Assembly: GCF_001424565.1 (NCBI RefSeq) | Contig: NZ_LMOL01000045.1 | Span: forward strand, 213 to 64,212 | Direction: 5' to 3' | Length of the DNA: 64,000 bases | Origin: Arthrobacter sp. Leaf141 | Lineage (GTDB): Bacteria; Actinomycetota; Actinomycetes; Actinomycetales; Micrococcaceae | Shown: piece by piece, positions 8,849-16,122 of the stretch | Numbering within the stretch: position 1 is the stretch's first letter | Layout: each line of letters opens with the position of its first letter | Made by a program: the position numbers and the translations under genes | The notes under the pieces: model-generated | Seen by the model: only the letters and a program-made list of their open reading frames with translations | Databases searched by the model: none | Told to the model about the DNA's origin: nothing

Positions 8849-8897
8849 CAGGCAGCGCGCCAGCAGGCGGGCAGCACCCCCCGCAATGAATCCGGAA

Positions 8898-8936
8898 AAG
8901 CCGGGCCCGACCACGTTGGTCAGGCCCGGCTTTTTT
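8898..8936 (+). terminator. Rho-independent terminator, first copy
   Basis: GCCGGGCC...GGCCCGGC with an inner CGACCA/TGGTC stem is followed by six T residues. It ends the DUF6458 transcript; the A-run before the stem could make it work in both directions. Confidence 0.85.
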
Positions 8937-8977
8937 ATGCCCGACCACGTTGGTCAGGCCCGGCTTTTTTATGCCCG
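8905..8977 (+). repeat. 34-base tandem duplication of the terminator
   Basis: The segment 8905-8938, which covers most of the terminator hairpin and its T-run, is repeated exactly at 8939-8972, and the first five bases of a third unit follow. The second copy can still form a hairpin (GCC-GACCA/TGGTC-GGC with one mismatch) ending in six Ts, so two terminators stand back to back. Confidence 0.85.
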
Positions 8978-9053
8978 CCACCCCCGGCGCGTGGGCGCCG
9001 CCTCATCAGCCCGGAGACCCAAATCCGGCCACACACTGCTTCAGCCTTTGTTT

Positions 9054-9083
9054 CATGTTGGTTTCCATTGACAAACCAACATG
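9054..9083. promoter_or_regulatory. Inverted repeat, likely operator of the fructose operon
   Basis: CATGTTGGTTT (9054-9064) and AAACCAACATG (9073-9083) form a perfect 11-base inverted repeat with an 8-base spacer. The spacer and right arm overlap the -35 box TTGACA at 9068-9073. Autoregulation by the DeoR-type regulator encoded just downstream is the simplest reading. Confidence 0.6.
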
Positions 9084-9097
9084 ATCAAAGATAAAGT
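9068..9097 (+). promoter_or_regulatory. Candidate promoter of the fructose PTS operon
   Basis: A consensus -35 box TTGACA (9068-9073) is followed after 18 bases by TAAAGT (9092-9097). It lies about 100 bases upstream of the regulator gene, within the inverted-repeat region. Confidence 0.5.
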
Positions 9098-9197
9098 CAA
9101 GTAACTCAACATCATGTGATGCCAGTCACGCCGGATGCACTGCCCCGGCCGGCACACAGCCAGCAGTGATTTCAGGACTTTACGCAACGGAGGGTAC

Positions 9198-10004
9198 GTG
9201 TTCGCCGAGGAGCGCCAGCAGAAGATTGCCGAGCTTGTGACCGGCAACGGTCGGGTCAGCGTGACCCTCCTGGCTGAGCGCTTCCGTATCACCACCGAAA
9301 CCGTCCGCCGCGATCTCGCCACCTTGGAAACAGCGGGCACACTCCGCCGGGTCCACGGCGGGGCGGTAGCGGCCGACCGTTTCAGCACCACCGAAGAAAG
9401 CATCAACGAGCGCGCCATCCAACGCCCGGACCAGAAGCACCGGATCGCCGAAGCCGCGCTCGCACTGATCCCCCGTAACGCGCAGGGCAGCGTCCTGATC
9501 GACGGCGGCACCACCACCGAAGTCCTCGCCGAAATGTTGTCGCGCCGCACCGCCGTCGACCGTTTGGATTCCCCTGGCCCCCACGCCGAACTGGTGGCCA
9601 TCACGCACGCCGTTCCCATCGCCGGGAAGCTGTCCAACACCGCCGGAATTGCGCTGCAGATCCTGGGCGGACGCGTCCGTGGGCTCACCCAGGTTGCCGT
9701 GGGGCAGGCAACGGTGGAGGCAGCTTCGCGGATGCGCCCCGACATCGCGTTCCTCGGGACCAACGGCATCCATGCAACCTTCGGCCTCAGCACCCCCGAT
9801 CCTGAGGAAGCCGCCGTCAAGGCTGCTTTCGTCCACTCGGCACGCCGCATCGTGGTGTTGGCCGACTCCTCCAAACTGGACACAGAGACCCTGGTCCAGT
9901 TCGCCGACCTGAAAGATCTGGACACCTTGATTACAGACAGCGAACCCGGCCCCGAACTCGCGGCCGCTTTGGAAGAATCCGGCGTGGACGTGGTGGTCGT
10001 ATGA
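9198..10004 (+). CDS. fruR: DeoR/GlpR family regulator of fructose use
   Basis: I choose the GTG at 9198 because GGAGGG precedes it and the product then begins with FAEERQQKIAELV, the usual first helix of DeoR proteins; upstream in-frame starts add an untypical tail. The 268-residue protein has the winged helix-turn-helix (VSVTLLAERFRITTETVRRDLATLE, then LRRVHGG) and a C-terminal sugar-phosphate sensor domain (DGGTTTEVLAEML; LGTNGI). It is the first gene of the fruK-fruA-ptsH operon and overlaps fruK by 4 bases, so it probably represses the operon and responds to a fructose phosphate. Confidence 0.88.
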   Translation: MFAEERQQKIAELVTGNGRVSVTLLAERFRITTETVRRDLATLETAGTLRRVHGGAVAADRFSTTEESINERAIQRPDQKHRIAEAALALIPRNAQGSVLIDGGTTTEVLAEMLSRRTAVDRLDSPGPHAELVAITHAVPIAGKLSNTAGIALQILGGRVRGLTQVAVGQATVEAASRMRPDIAFLGTNGIHATFGLSTPDPEEAAVKAAFVHSARRIVVLADSSKLDTETLVQFADLKDLDTLITDSEPGPELAAALEESGVDVVVV

Positions 10005-10999
10005 TCGTCACTTTCACGGCCAACCCCAGCCTGGACCGCACCGTTGCCCTTCCCGGCCCCCTGGAGCGCGGTGAAGTCCAGCGCGCCGTTTCCGTCAGCC
10101 AGGAATCGGGTGGCAAGGGCGTCAACGTTTCGCGGGCCCTGGTGGCGTCCGGCCTGGAATCCCTGGCCGTCCTCCCCGGCGCGGACAGCGATCCGGTCCT
10201 GGCGGGCCTGCGCGAGCAGTCGGTCCCGTTCGCTTCCCTGCCCATCGGCGAACCGCTGCGGACCAACGTGGCCCTCACGGAACCGGGCGGAGTGACCACC
10301 AAGATCAACGAACCCGGCCCGCAGCTGGACGCGGACCAGCAGGAAGCGCTGATCAAGCTCCTGCTGGAAAGCGCCCACAACGCCAGCTGGGTGGTCCTGG
10401 CAGGCTCACTGCCCCCTGGCTTTCCCGCCGGCTTCTACGCCACCGTGGCACGGCGCCTTCGTGCGGCCGCCAACGGCACCGCACCCCGGATTGCCGTGGA
10501 CTCTTCCGGCGCTCCCCTCGCGGCCGTCCTCACCGACGACGGCGATGGCACCACCCCTGGCTCCGGGAAACCGGACCTCCTCAAACCCAATGCCGAGGAA
10601 CTCGCGGAACTGGCTGCTGCAGCTGGCTTCGCCTCGGCCACCGCTGACCAACTCGAAGCGGATCCGGTGGCTGCCGCGACAGCAGCAGCCGCCGTCGTCC
10701 GTGCCGGTGTGGGAGCTGTGCTGGCAACTCTCGGTTCCAAGGGAGCTGTCCTGGTAACGGCCGACGGCGCGTGGCTGGCCACGCATCCACCGGTCACTGC
10801 AGTGAGCACGGTGGGTGCGGGCGACTCCGCACTGGCCGGCTACCTGCTTGCCCACGGCCAGGGCGCCGCCCCGGCCGACTGCCTTCGCCAGGCGGTGGCC
10901 CACGGTGCCGCCGCCGCCTCCCTGCCGGGGTCCACCGTCCCGGCAGTCTCGCAAACAACCCCGGATGCCGTAACCATCACGGCCCTTCGAAAGGATTGA
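10001..10999 (+). CDS. fruK: 1-phosphofructokinase
   Basis: The 332-residue PfkB-family kinase begins ITFTANPSLDRTV-like (MIVTFTANPSLDRTVALPG), has the substrate motif GGKGVNVSRAL near residue 40 and the ATP/anion-hole signature VSTVGAGDSALAGYL in its last quarter, with the catalytic Asp in GAGDS. It phosphorylates fructose 1-phosphate, the PTS import product, to fructose 1,6-bisphosphate. It overlaps the regulator by ATGA and is followed within 3 bases by the permease gene. Confidence 0.93.
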   Translation: MIVTFTANPSLDRTVALPGPLERGEVQRAVSVSQESGGKGVNVSRALVASGLESLAVLPGADSDPVLAGLREQSVPFASLPIGEPLRTNVALTEPGGVTTKINEPGPQLDADQQEALIKLLLESAHNASWVVLAGSLPPGFPAGFYATVARRLRAAANGTAPRIAVDSSGAPLAAVLTDDGDGTTPGSGKPDLLKPNAEELAELAAAAGFASATADQLEADPVAAATAAAAVVRAGVGAVLATLGSKGAVLVTADGAWLATHPPVTAVSTVGAGDSALAGYLLAHGQGAAPADCLRQAVAHGAAAASLPGSTVPAVSQTTPDAVTITALRKD

Positions 11000-11001
11000 C
11001 A

Positions 11002-13041
11002 GTGACCCAGCTCATCACAACTGAACTGGTCGACCTCGACCAAAACCTGGGCTCGACGCCCGAGGCGGTGATCCGGCACCTGGCAAGCAAAGTTGCTGCC
11101 ACCGGACGCGCAACGGAGGTTGAGGGTCTTTTCGCAGACGCTTATGCCCGGGAACAGAAGACGGCCACCGGCATTCCGGGCGGCATTGCCATCCCGCACT
11201 GCCGGTCCGCTGCCGTAACCGAACCCACCCTGGCCATGGCCCGGCTGGACCCCAAAGTGGACTTCGGCGCCAAGGACGGCCCCGCAGACCTGGTGTTCTT
11301 CATCGCCGCCCCGGACGGAGCAGACCAGGCGCACCTGAAGCTGCTGTCCAAGCTGGCCCGGTCCCTGATCAAAAAGGACTTCACGGCGGCCCTCCGCAAC
11401 GCTTCCTCCAACGAGGAAATCGTTGCCCTCGTGGACGGCGCCCTGGCAGACAAGCCCGCCGCTTCCGCCGCCGACGCGGCACCTGCCGCCGCAGCGGGTG
11501 CAGCCACGGCCGGTGCCCCGGGTACTGCGCCCAAGCGCATCGTGGCCGTGACCGCCTGCCCCACCGGCATTGCCCACACCTACATGGCCGCCGACTCCCT
11601 GGTGGCCGCCGCCAAGGAGATGGGTGTTGACCTCCAGGTGGAAACGCAGGGATCCTCCGGCGCCAAGCCGCTGGATCCGGCCGTCATCGCCGCCGCCGAC
11701 GCCGTGATCTTCGCCGTGGACGTGGATGTCCGCGGAAAGGAGCGTTTTGCCGGCAAGCCCGTCATCACAGCCCCGGTGAAGCGTGGCATTGACGAACCCG
11801 GAAAGATGGTCCAAGAAGCACTCGCTGCAGCAGCAGACCCCAATTCCCGCCGCGTCGCCGCAGGTTCGGGCGGCTCCACCGAGGACACGTCCACGGCAGG
11901 CGGCGAGCATATCGGCCAGAAGCTGAAGAAGGCACTGCTCACCGGCGTCAGCTACATGATTCCGTTCGTTGCCGGTGGCGGGCTGCTGATCGCCTTGGGC
12001 TTCCTGCTGGGCGGTTACCTGATCACGGACTTCGCGGACACCATCGTGACCACGAACAACCTCTTCAACCTGCCCACCGAATACCCGGACAACGCCGTCG
12101 GCCCGCTGGGTGCTTACCTTGGTGCGGTGCTCTTCAAGATCGGCGCACTCTCGATGGGCTTCCTCGTCCCGGCGCTTGCAGGCTACATTGCCTACGGCAT
12201 CGCCGACAGGCCAGGTATCGCACCGGGCTTCGTGGCCGGCGCCGTGGCCGGTTTCACGGGCGCAGGGTTCCTGGGCGGCATTGTGGGTGGCCTCCTGGCC
12301 GGCTACATTGCCTACGTCATCGGCACCTGGGAAGTTCCCCGCTGGCTGCGCGGCCTGATGCCCGTCGTCATCATTCCGCTGTTGGCCTCGATCGTTGCCT
12401 CCGGCCTGCTGTTCCTGGTCCTCGGCGCACCCATCGCTGCAATCACCACCGGCCTGAACAGCTGGCTGTCCGGCATGACCGGCGCCTCAGCCGTTGTCCT
12501 GGGCGTCATCCTGGGCCTCATGATGTGCTTCGACCTGGGCGGCCCGGTCAACAAGGTCGCTTACTCATTCGCGGTAGCCGGCCTGGGAACGGCCACCCTC
12601 GCCAATCAGGCTCCGTGGCAGATCATGGCAGCCGTTATGGCGGCCGGCATGGTGCCGCCGCTGGCCATGGCCCTGGCCACCACGCTGGACAAAAAACGCT
12701 TCACCGCCACCGAGCACGAAAACGGTAAAGCAGCCTGGCTGCTGGGCGCCTCTTTCATCTCCGAAGGCGCCATCCCGTTTGCCGCCGCCGATCCGCTCCG
12801 CGTCATCCCCGCCAGCATGCTTGGTGGCGCCATCACTGGCGGCATCACCATGGCGGCAGGCGTTGGCTCCAAGGCACCGCACGGCGGCGTGTTCGTCTTT
12901 TTCGCGATCGACAACTTCTTCATGTTCCTCCTCGCCATCGCCGTGGGCACCGTTGTCACCGCGTTCTCGGTCCTGGCCCTGAAGCGCTGGGCTACCAAGA
13001 AGTCCGTTGATACGGTGGAACAGGTTCCCGTAACCGTCTGA
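11002..13041 (+). CDS. fruA: Fructose PTS enzyme EIIABC
   Basis: The GTG at 11002 gives a 679-residue protein that starts at a normal IIA domain. Domain order is IIA (about 1-150, phospho-site His66 in GIAIPHCRS), an Ala/Pro-rich linker, IIB (about 177-275, phospho-site Cys186 in VTACPTGIAHTYMA), a second linker, and IIC (about 305-670, many membrane helices, beginning KKALLTGVSYMIPFVAGGG). It imports and phosphorylates fructose to fructose 1-phosphate for FruK. Phosphate comes from the HPr encoded next; no Enzyme I gene is in the window. Confidence 0.95.
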   Translation: MTQLITTELVDLDQNLGSTPEAVIRHLASKVAATGRATEVEGLFADAYAREQKTATGIPGGIAIPHCRSAAVTEPTLAMARLDPKVDFGAKDGPADLVFFIAAPDGADQAHLKLLSKLARSLIKKDFTAALRNASSNEEIVALVDGALADKPAASAADAAPAAAAGAATAGAPGTAPKRIVAVTACPTGIAHTYMAADSLVAAAKEMGVDLQVETQGSSGAKPLDPAVIAAADAVIFAVDVDVRGKERFAGKPVITAPVKRGIDEPGKMVQEALAAAADPNSRRVAAGSGGSTEDTSTAGGEHIGQKLKKALLTGVSYMIPFVAGGGLLIALGFLLGGYLITDFADTIVTTNNLFNLPTEYPDNAVGPLGAYLGAVLFKIGALSMGFLVPALAGYIAYGIADRPGIAPGFVAGAVAGFTGAGFLGGIVGGLLAGYIAYVIGTWEVPRWLRGLMPVVIIPLLASIVASGLLFLVLGAPIAAITTGLNSWLSGMTGASAVVLGVILGLMMCFDLGGPVNKVAYSFAVAGLGTATLANQAPWQIMAAVMAAGMVPPLAMALATTLDKKRFTATEHENGKAAWLLGASFISEGAIPFAAADPLRVIPASMLGGAITGGITMAAGVGSKAPHGGVFVFFAIDNFFMFLLAIAVGTVVTAFSVLALKRWATKKSVDTVEQVPVTV

Positions 13042-13109
13042 GCAGGCCCCTGATTTCCAGGTCCGCCTTCCCGGCCGACAATGCCTTTTATGATCTCCAA
13101 GGAGCAGAA

Positions 13110-13388
13110 ATGACCGAACGTACCGCCACCATCGCCAGCCGCGTTGGCCTGCACGCCCGTCCCGCGGCCATCTTCGCCGAAGCCGCCGGTGAGTTCGACC
13201 TGGACATCACCATCGCCCGTGAAGGCGAGCCGGCCGACGAGGCAATGGACGCTGCCAGCATCCTGTCCCTCATGAGCCTTGGCGCTTCCCACGGTGACGT
13301 GGTGGTCCTCCGGGCCGAGGGCGACGGCGCAGACGACGCGTTGGCCCGCCTGGTGCAGATCCTCGAAACGGATCACGACGCCGAGTAG
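13110..13388 (+). CDS. ptsH: Phosphocarrier protein HPr
   Basis: The 92-residue protein has the active-site signature SRVGLHARPA with His15, and a regulatory-site region AASILSLMSLG whose Ser50 aligns with the Ser46 of low-GC Gram-positive HPr. It passes phosphate from Enzyme I to the EII protein encoded 68 bases upstream. An AAGGAG site precedes the ATG. It appears to be the last gene of the operon. Confidence 0.95.
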   Translation: MTERTATIASRVGLHARPAAIFAEAAGEFDLDITIAREGEPADEAMDAASILSLMSLGASHGDVVVLRAEGDGADDALARLVQILETDHDAE

Positions 13389-13398
13389 AAACTCCGGT

Positions 13399-13414
13399 GA
13401 CGGCGGCCGCCGTC
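13399..13414. terminator. GC palindrome after ptsH
   Basis: GACGGCGGCCGCCGTC is a perfect 16-base palindrome 10 bases after the HPr stop, between convergent genes. There is no T-run, so a termination role is only suggested by position. Confidence 0.35.
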
Positions 13415-13478
13415 GGACTTCCCCTGCGTGGGACACGTCCGGCGGTGGCCGTCCCGTTTAAGCCCCCGCGGCGTGGGG

Positions 13479-13910
13479 TCAGCCGCGTTCGGCGATTTTC
13501 TTGACGTCCGCCACCAGGGAGTCCCACATCCCCTGCGCATGTTCCACGGCAGTGGGATCGGGGTTGTTGTCCTGGGCGAGGGTCAGCCCGGTGGATCGGG
13601 CCTCCTCCTCCACCGTCCACGTCAGGGTGTGGTAATTTTCCGGCGTATCAGGGGCGCCGGAGAGGGGGCTGAAATGGGTGTGGACCAGTCTCCGGGGCGG
13701 CTCGAAGGCCAGGACCGTGCCTTTGTCCTCGTAGGGCTTCCCTTCCCATTCGCCACGCCAGGCAATCGGCCCGCCCACGGTCCAGTCCGTCACCAGGTTG
13801 GTGCCGAACATAAACTCCCTGACCGCTTCCGGGTCCGTGATGACCTGCCACACCCTGTCCTGCGGCGCGTTGATCGTGATGCTGGATGTTGCCACTAATC
13901 CGTCAGACAT
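13479..13910 (-). CDS. SRPBCC (AHSA1/START-like) domain protein
   Basis: I start at the ATG at 13910, where the product begins with the typical first strand LVATSSITINAPQDRVWQVITDPEAV; the open frame extends upstream inside the neighbour. The 143-residue protein is a single SRPBCC fold: N-terminal strand and helix, WRGEWEGKPYEDKGTVL in the middle, and the C-terminal helix GMWDSLVADVKKIAE. Such proteins bind hydrophobic ligands or act as co-chaperones or stress factors; which applies here is unknown. It overlaps the methyltransferase gene by 8 bases, so the two are co-translated. Confidence 0.85.
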   Translation of the reverse strand: MSDGLVATSSITINAPQDRVWQVITDPEAVREFMFGTNLVTDWTVGGPIAWRGEWEGKPYEDKGTVLAFEPPRRLVHTHFSPLSGAPDTPENYHTLTWTVEEEARSTGLTLAQDNNPDPTAVEHAQGMWDSLVADVKKIAERG

Positions 13911-14784
13911 GCCCGGCCTTCTTCGCAGTGAGTAGTAGGTACTCCCATTCCATCTGGAACGGGGCATCGCCGTGGGCGTCCCCGAACGATTCCGCCAGTC
14001 CAACCAGGGCCTGGTCCAGCGCCGCTGTCTTCTCCGCATCGCCGCCCAGGAATTTGTAGACGGCGATGGTGGGCCCATAGTGCGACTTGAAATAGCGCAT
14101 GAAGTCGGCGGGCTCGGAGAAGTTCCGGACGGCGAGGAACTGCTTGCGGGCGGTGAGCTCCGAAACCCCACTGGCCAACAACCCGCGGACGTGGTCCTCC
14201 TTGCCCCACAGCGGCGCCGGCTGGGCGCCGGGCGGCGGTGGCGGGGCGAATGGTTTCATGGTGGCAAAGAGCTGCCCCACGAAGCCTTCCGGGGTCCAGC
14301 TCAGGAGGCCAAGGGTCCCGCCGGGACGGCAGACCCGGAGCAGCTCGCTGGCGGCCACCTGGTGGTGCGGAGCGAACATCACGCCGAGGCAGGACATCAC
14401 CGTGTCAAAGCCGCCGTCCGGGAACGGCAGGGCCTCGGCGTCAGCCTCCACCCACTCAAGGCTGACACCCCGTTCGGCGGCCTGCCGTTTGCCGGCGTCG
14501 AACAGTTCAGGCGTGAGGTCGCTCGCCACCACCTTTGCGCCCATCATCGCCGCCGGGATGGCGGCGTTGCCGGCACCGGTTGCCACATCGAGCACCTTTT
14601 GGCGTGCCCTGATCCCGCAGGCCTCCACCAGGATGGCGCCCAGCTCCGGCAGCATCTCGCTGGCCAGCGCCGGATAGTCGCCGGATGCCCACATGGCCCG
14701 GTGCTTCTGCTTCAGCGCCCGGTCTGCCTCAGCAGAGTCCGGCGCGCCGCCCCCGCCCGCCGGGTCCGTGTCCGCAGTTTTCAT
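13903..14784 (-). CDS. Class I SAM-dependent methyltransferase
   Basis: The start at 14784 is chosen for the GGGAGG site 8 bases upstream. The 293-residue protein contains motif I VLDVATGAGNAAIPAA around residue 80, an acidic SDLTPELF strand, and EADAEALPFPDGGFDTVMSC, as in the UbiE/COQ5-like methyltransferases. The C-terminal half (FMRYFKSHYGPTIAVYKFLGGD) is typical of actinobacterial family members of unknown substrate. It is followed by the SRPBCC gene with an 8-base overlap. Confidence 0.85.
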   Translation of the reverse strand: MKTADTDPAGGGGAPDSAEADRALKQKHRAMWASGDYPALASEMLPELGAILVEACGIRARQKVLDVATGAGNAAIPAAMMGAKVVASDLTPELFDAGKRQAAERGVSLEWVEADAEALPFPDGGFDTVMSCLGVMFAPHHQVAASELLRVCRPGGTLGLLSWTPEGFVGQLFATMKPFAPPPPPGAQPAPLWGKEDHVRGLLASGVSELTARKQFLAVRNFSEPADFMRYFKSHYGPTIAVYKFLGGDAEKTAALDQALVGLAESFGDAHGDAPFQMEWEYLLLTAKKAGHV

Positions 14785-14933
14785 GGCCGCGCCTCCCTGC
14801 CGGGTAGGTCCAAGTGTCAGCACGCTGTTGCCACAGCGGAGGCTGCGATGCTGCTCATTGTGGCCCCGCGGCCTCCGGGTGTAAAGGGCGCCAACCTAAG
14901 GGAAGTTACTGCGGTTTGCTGGCGGGCCGGCCG

Positions 14934-16082
14934 CTAGGCGGGCTTGCGGGCCCTGGTGGCAGTGGACTTCGCCGGGGGCTTGGCCGACGTCCGGGCAGCC
15001 GCAGGCTTGCTGGCCGCCGTGGCCTTACTGGCCGCAGCTTTGGTGCCGGAAGACGCCGAACCAGCCGATTTCGACGCCGGCGAAGGCTTTGCGGCAGCAG
15101 TTTTGGAGCCGCCGGACGCGGCACTGCCGGCCGCCTTGGTAGCAGCCTTCGCGGCCGTTGCGCCCTCCGGCTTCGACGCCGCGGTTTTTGCCGCCGTCGA
15201 CTTTGCCCGCCCGGCGGTCCTTCCGGCGGCCCGCTTGGCCGGCTTCCCGTCGTCGTCCTCTTCTTCCTCGTCTTCGTCGGTGGCCTGCGCTGCTGCCCCG
15301 CGTTTGCGGTCCAGGCTGCGTTTGAGGGCTTCCATCAGGTCGATCACCTCACCCTTGCCACCCTCGCCGGCGTCCACACCGAAGGTCTGCTCGGTGTCCA
15401 GGGAATCGCCCTGCTCCAGTTTGGCGTCGATGAGCTGGCGCAGCTGGGTCTGGTAGTCATCGGTGAAATGCGCCGGATCAAAGTCGGCCGCCATGGACTC
15501 CACCAGGGCGGCAGACATGTCCCGCTCCTGCGAGGAAATCCTGATGCTGGCGTCCAAGGCAGGGAAGCTGGCCTCACGGACTTCGTCGGGCCACAGGAGG
15601 GACTGCAGGACCAGCACGTCGTCCTTGATCCGGAGCGCCCCCAACCGGGTCTTCTCCCGAAGCGCAAACTGGACGATCGCCACCCGGTCCGTGTCCTCCA
15701 GCGCCCGGCGGAGCAGGACGTACGCCTTGGGCGATTTGGAATCCGGCTCCAGATAGTAGCTCTTCTCGAACATCATGGGTTCAAGCTGTTCCGACGGGAC
15801 GAACTGCACCACCTCGATCTCGTGGCTGTTCTCCGCGGGGATTGACTTGAGTTCCTCCTTGGACAGGACCACGGTCCGGCCGTCGTCCTCGTAGGCCTTT
15901 TCGATGTCGGAATAGTCCACTACCTCGCTGCAGACCTCGCACCGGCGCTGGTAGCGGATCCTGCCGCCGTCGGCGTTGTGGACCTGGTGCAGACTGATGT
16001 CATGATCTTCTGTGGCGCTGTAGACCTTCACGGGCACGTTGACCAGGCCAAACGCGATGGCACCTTTCCAGATGGCTCTCAT
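14934..16082 (-). CDS. ku: Non-homologous end joining protein Ku
   Basis: The 382-residue protein begins MRAIWKGAIAFGLVNVPVK, the Ku signature, and keeps the core fold through about residue 262. It forms a ring on double-strand DNA ends and recruits LigD. From about residue 264 a tail of 119 residues follows: an acidic patch (DEDEEEEDDD) and then a long Lys/Ala/Ser/Pro-rich stretch like histone H1 tails, which in other actinobacterial Ku proteins aids DNA binding and threading. It is divergent from ligD with only 40 bases between the starts, so the pair likely shares a control region. Confidence 0.95.
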   Translation of the reverse strand: MRAIWKGAIAFGLVNVPVKVYSATEDHDISLHQVHNADGGRIRYQRRCEVCSEVVDYSDIEKAYEDDGRTVVLSKEELKSIPAENSHEIEVVQFVPSEQLEPMMFEKSYYLEPDSKSPKAYVLLRRALEDTDRVAIVQFALREKTRLGALRIKDDVLVLQSLLWPDEVREASFPALDASIRISSQERDMSAALVESMAADFDPAHFTDDYQTQLRQLIDAKLEQGDSLDTEQTFGVDAGEGGKGEVIDLMEALKRSLDRKRGAAAQATDEDEEEEDDDGKPAKRAAGRTAGRAKSTAAKTAASKPEGATAAKAATKAAGSAASGGSKTAAAKPSPASKSAGSASSGTKAAASKATAASKPAAARTSAKPPAKSTATRARKPA

Positions 16083-16122
16083 CCCTCAAGTGAACAACAG
16101 ACCGGGCCGGAGGTGAAGCCCC

